Assembly: GCA_965365465.1 (NCBI GenBank)
Contig: CBDUBU010000170.1
Coordinates: forward strand, 1-8,481
Direction: 5' to 3'
Length of the DNA: 8,481 bases
Source: CBDUBU01 sp965365465
GTDB taxonomy: Bacteria; Bacteroidota; Rhodothermia; Rhodothermales; DASSAV01
Under the pieces are notes generated by a model. It did not search any database. It had not been told where the DNA came from and was given only the letters and a program-made list of their open reading frames with translations. Shown piece by piece: positions 6,831 to 8,481 of this stretch. Position 1 is the stretch's first letter; each line of letters opens with the position of its first letter. The translations under genes were made by a program, and so were the position numbers.

Positions 6831-6953
6831 TCATCCAGAGCAAACGCGACGCGTCTATGCTTTGAGTAGGGCAGGCGGCTCGTGAAGGCGCCGGAGCCGG
6901 AGGGGAGCGTCCACCCAGCTTCCACTCCAGTCCGGCATCCCGGATCGCAGGCA

Positions 6954-6983
6954 TTGACAAGCCCGAACCGTCTACGGTATCAT
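6954..6983 (+). promoter_or_regulatory. Candidate promoter of the esterase gene
   Basis: A perfect TTGACA (6954-6959) and TATCAT (6978-6983, 5/6 match) are separated by 18 bases, the best promoter match in the window. The downstream box runs on as TATCATTTG, also close to a Bacteroidota -7 element with one extra base. Transcription would start near 6990, leaving a leader of about 100 bases, and would make the esterase independent of GH3 read-through. Confidence 0.55.
6967..6978. promoter_or_regulatory. Palindrome ACCGT-CT-ACGGT inside the esterase promoter
   Basis: Five-base perfect inverted arms around CT sit in the spacer between -35 and -10, where a bound repressor would block polymerase. 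A wider inverted pair, TTGACAA (6954-6960) and TTGTCAA (6984-6990), encloses it. Arms are short, so chance is possible; no regulator gene lies next to it. Confidence 0.35.
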
Positions 6984-7002
6984 TTGTCAACGTGAACACA
7001 AC

Positions 7003-7055
7003 AGGCGCTGTTCGTTGCTCGAACCTGTCCGAACGCAGGCGGGGCAGCAGCGCCT
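7003..7055 (+). promoter_or_regulatory. Potential stem-loop in the esterase mRNA leader
   Basis: AGGCGCTG (7003-7010) pairs perfectly with CAGCGCCT (7048-7055). Within the 37-base loop a second short pair, CCTG with CAGG, can form. The structure would end about 35 bases before the start codon. It matches no riboswitch or leader family that I recognise, and folding energy was not computed. Confidence 0.3.
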
Positions 7056-7090
7056 TTCAACGGAAGTTCCTACCCCACAAGGCCGCAGCC

Positions 7091-8481
7091 ATGATGTCTT
7101 CTTGTAAACGTTTGTTCTGGATCACTGCCATGCTTTTGCTTGTTCGCCAGGGCGATTCATTCGCACAGGTTCTCTCGCCCGGCCCGCAGGTCTTGACGTT
7201 TTACTCCGACGTTGACGACACCGAGCAGCCCTATGCGCTGTACCTGCCCCCCAACTTCGACGCATCGAAAAAATACCCCCTTGTGGTCAGTCTGCATGGG
7301 GCCGGATCAAACCACCGCTTGAACCTGCGGCGCGTCTTCGGCAGGAGCAACGCGCCGGAGGAGAATGACGTAGAGGCAAGCCGCTACTTTCCGGAATGGG
7401 AGGCCGTAGACTACATCGTGGTTTCGCCTTACGCGCGGGGGACGATGGGGTATCAGGGAGTTGCCGAGAAAGACGTACTGGACGCGCTGGCGGATGTAAA
7501 GCACCGGTTCCCGATTGACGAAAACCGCACCTATCTCACCGGCCTTTCGATGGGCGGCGGCGGGACGCTCTGGATCGGCCTGACCCGCCCGGATCTCTGG
7601 GCTGCCATCGCGCCCGTGTGCCCGGCGGCCCCGGAGGGCGCCGACGCCTATGCGACCAATGCCCTGAACCTCCCGGTGCATATTTTTCAGGGCGCCGCCG
7701 ATCCGGTCGTCCCGCCTGAACAGGTGCGCGCCTGGGTGCAGCGTCTCAGGGATGCCGGAGCGGAAGTGGAATACGACGAGTACCCCGGCGTCGGCCATGA
7801 CAGCTGGGTGCAAGCCTATGCCGGGGGCCAGATCTTCGACTGGTTCGCGCAGTTCCAGCGCAACCCCTACCCGGAGCGCGTGCATTTCACCACGGATCGG
7901 TACAAGTATGATGATGCCTACTGGGTGCATATCGACGGGTTGACGCCGGGCGCGCCTGCCGGGATCGACGCCCGGTTTGCCGCGCCCAACCGCATCGAGG
8001 CGACAACGACCGGCCTGCAAGGTTTCACGCTGCGTCTGGCAGGACACCCGCGCTACACTCCGAACCGCCCCGTCACGGTTCAGATCGACGGGACTTCTCT
8101 TGAGGCGCCGCCGGCGGATTCGCTCTCTTTCCGCCGCAGCAACGGCGCCTGGGAAGCGGGATCGCTGGAGATGGCAGCCGGAGGGAAGCAGCCTGGCAGA
8201 GAAGGCCCGATCAGCGAAGCCGTCGCAAGCCGCCACGTCTATGTGTACGGGACCGAAGGCAACCCTTCGCCTGAAGAACTGCAAGGCAGGCAGGCTCGTG
8301 CGGCTGAAGCGGCTTTCTGGTCGGTAGACCGGGGACCTTTCTGGGGCCGGGTCATGGTGTTTCCCCGCGTGGCAGCCGACCAGGAAGTGCGGCCAAGCGA
8401 TCTGGAGGCGGCGAACCTGGTGCTGTTCGGCACGGAAGAGACCAACAGCTTGATTGCGCGGTTTGCCGACCAGCTTCCCTT
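7091..8481 (+). CDS. Secreted alpha/beta-hydrolase esterase, 3' end beyond window
   Basis: The frame is open from 7091 to the window end (463 complete codons), so the C-terminus is missing. A signal peptide (residues 1-25, hydrophobic core WITAMLLLV, probable cleavage SFA-Q) predicts export. The hydrolase domain (about 47-258) has an oxyanion-type HGAGSNH segment (69-75), nucleophile S153 in GLSMGG, D204 in GAADPVVPPEQ and H236 in GVGHDSW: a full Ser-Asp-His triad like that of PHB-depolymerase/feruloyl-esterase-like and prolyl-oligopeptidase-like secreted esterases. From about 264 a beta-rich extension follows (RVHFTTDRYKYDDAYWVHIDG), and from about 382 a further region (VYVYGTEG, then NLVLFGTEETNSLIARF). 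I recall similar tails on secreted esterases but know no function for them. Two adjacent ATGs (7091, 7094) are possible, with only a weak AAGG upstream. The position after a secreted GH3 fits polysaccharide deacylation, but the substrate is unknown. Confidence 0.85.
   Translation, partial: MMSSCKRLFWITAMLLLVRQGDSFAQVLSPGPQVLTFYSDVDDTEQPYALYLPPNFDASKKYPLVVSLHGAGSNHRLNLRRVFGRSNAPEENDVEASRYFPEWEAVDYIVVSPYARGTMGYQGVAEKDVLDALADVKHRFPIDENRTYLTGLSMGGGGTLWIGLTRPDLWAAIAPVCPAAPEGADAYATNALNLPVHIFQGAADPVVPPEQVRAWVQRLRDAGAEVEYDEYPGVGHDSWVQAYAGGQIFDWFAQFQRNPYPERVHFTTDRYKYDDAYWVHIDGLTPGAPAGIDARFAAPNRIEATTTGLQGFTLRLAGHPRYTPNRPVTVQIDGTSLEAPPADSLSFRRSNGAWEAGSLEMAAGGKQPGREGPISEAVASRHVYVYGTEGNPSPEELQGRQARAAEAAFWSVDRGPFWGRVMVFPRVAADQEVRPSDLEAANLVLFGTEETNSLIARFADQLP

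Larger units (their letters stand above)
6752..7090. other. Non-coding gap between GH3 and esterase genes
   Basis: No open frame here has a ribosome site or recognisable protein features; antisense frames that enter it are continuations of shadows over GH3. It contains, in order, an inverted repeat after GH3, a sequence resembling a dispersed repeat, a promoter with an internal palindrome and a potentially folded leader, each listed or discussed separately. The stretch from about 6865 to 6950 shows nothing I can name. Confidence 0.7.

Noticed and set aside
4796..6925. 709-codon open frame on the minus strand covering all of GH3
   Set aside because: It is antisense to a gene with full GH3 motifs, has no recognisable domain, and its composition (many Arg, His, Cys) is typical of a shadow frame in GC-rich DNA.
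6511..6999. Minus-strand frame entering the GH3-esterase gap as a hidden gene or gene remnant
   Set aside because: It lies mostly antisense to GH3, its start overlaps the esterase promoter, and the part in the gap shows no protein family features.
7307..8284. 325-codon minus-strand open frame within the esterase gene
   Set aside because: The plus-strand frame has a signal peptide and a full catalytic triad; the antisense frame has no features.
1..8481. Mobile element, defence system, CRISPR array or tRNA
   Set aside because: I looked for transposase or integrase motifs, regular repeats with spacers and clover-leaf sequences and saw none.

Overview
This 8.5 kb window of moderately GC-rich bacterial DNA is tightly packed. 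It holds six protein-coding genes, plus one at the right edge that runs out of the window. No RNA genes, insertion sequences, phage genes or CRISPR arrays are visible. Gene content suggests a free-living heterotroph: a secreted GH3 glycosidase, a Nudix-type transcription regulator, sugar and polyol enzymes and a secreted esterase. Several starts lack a clear Shine-Dalgarno (GH3, Nudix regulator) and two promoter candidates resemble the Bacteroidota -7 element. This fits the Bacteroidota/Rhodothermota side of the tree, but it is an inference of low to moderate confidence and no lineage-specific gene proves it.

Layout. (1) About 13-945, minus: an ABC transporter ATPase of the YlmA/ModF-like single-domain type. 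(2) 1008-1541, plus, divergent from the ATPase across a 62-bp promoter region: a VOC (glyoxalase/epimerase-fold) protein with an N-terminal export signal or anchor. (3) 1552-4586, minus: a three-gene unit read in the order Nudix-winged-helix regulator, PfkB-family sugar kinase, mannitol-dehydrogenase-family polyol (phosphate) dehydrogenase. It has a 24-bp gap and then an ATGA overlap. (4) 4587-4849: a divergent control region with nested direct repeats, a -35/-10 pair and a 19-bp palindrome. (5) 4850-6751, plus: a secreted GH3 glycoside hydrolase with an EF-hand-like calcium loop at its mature N-terminus. (6) 6752-7090: a non-coding gap with a promoter, an operator-like palindrome and a structured leader. 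(7) 7091 to the window end, plus: a secreted alpha/beta-hydrolase (esterase) with a long C-terminal extension.

The most coherent reading is a small carbohydrate-use circuit. The secreted GH3 enzyme releases a sugar, a PfkB kinase and a polyol-type dehydrogenase process it or a derivative, and a Nudix-fold regulator with a degraded catalytic box senses an intermediate and acts on the shared divergent promoter. The substrate cannot be read from sequence. The secreted esterase downstream could remove acyl groups from the same polysaccharide, but it has its own promoter. No transporter for the sugar lies in the window.
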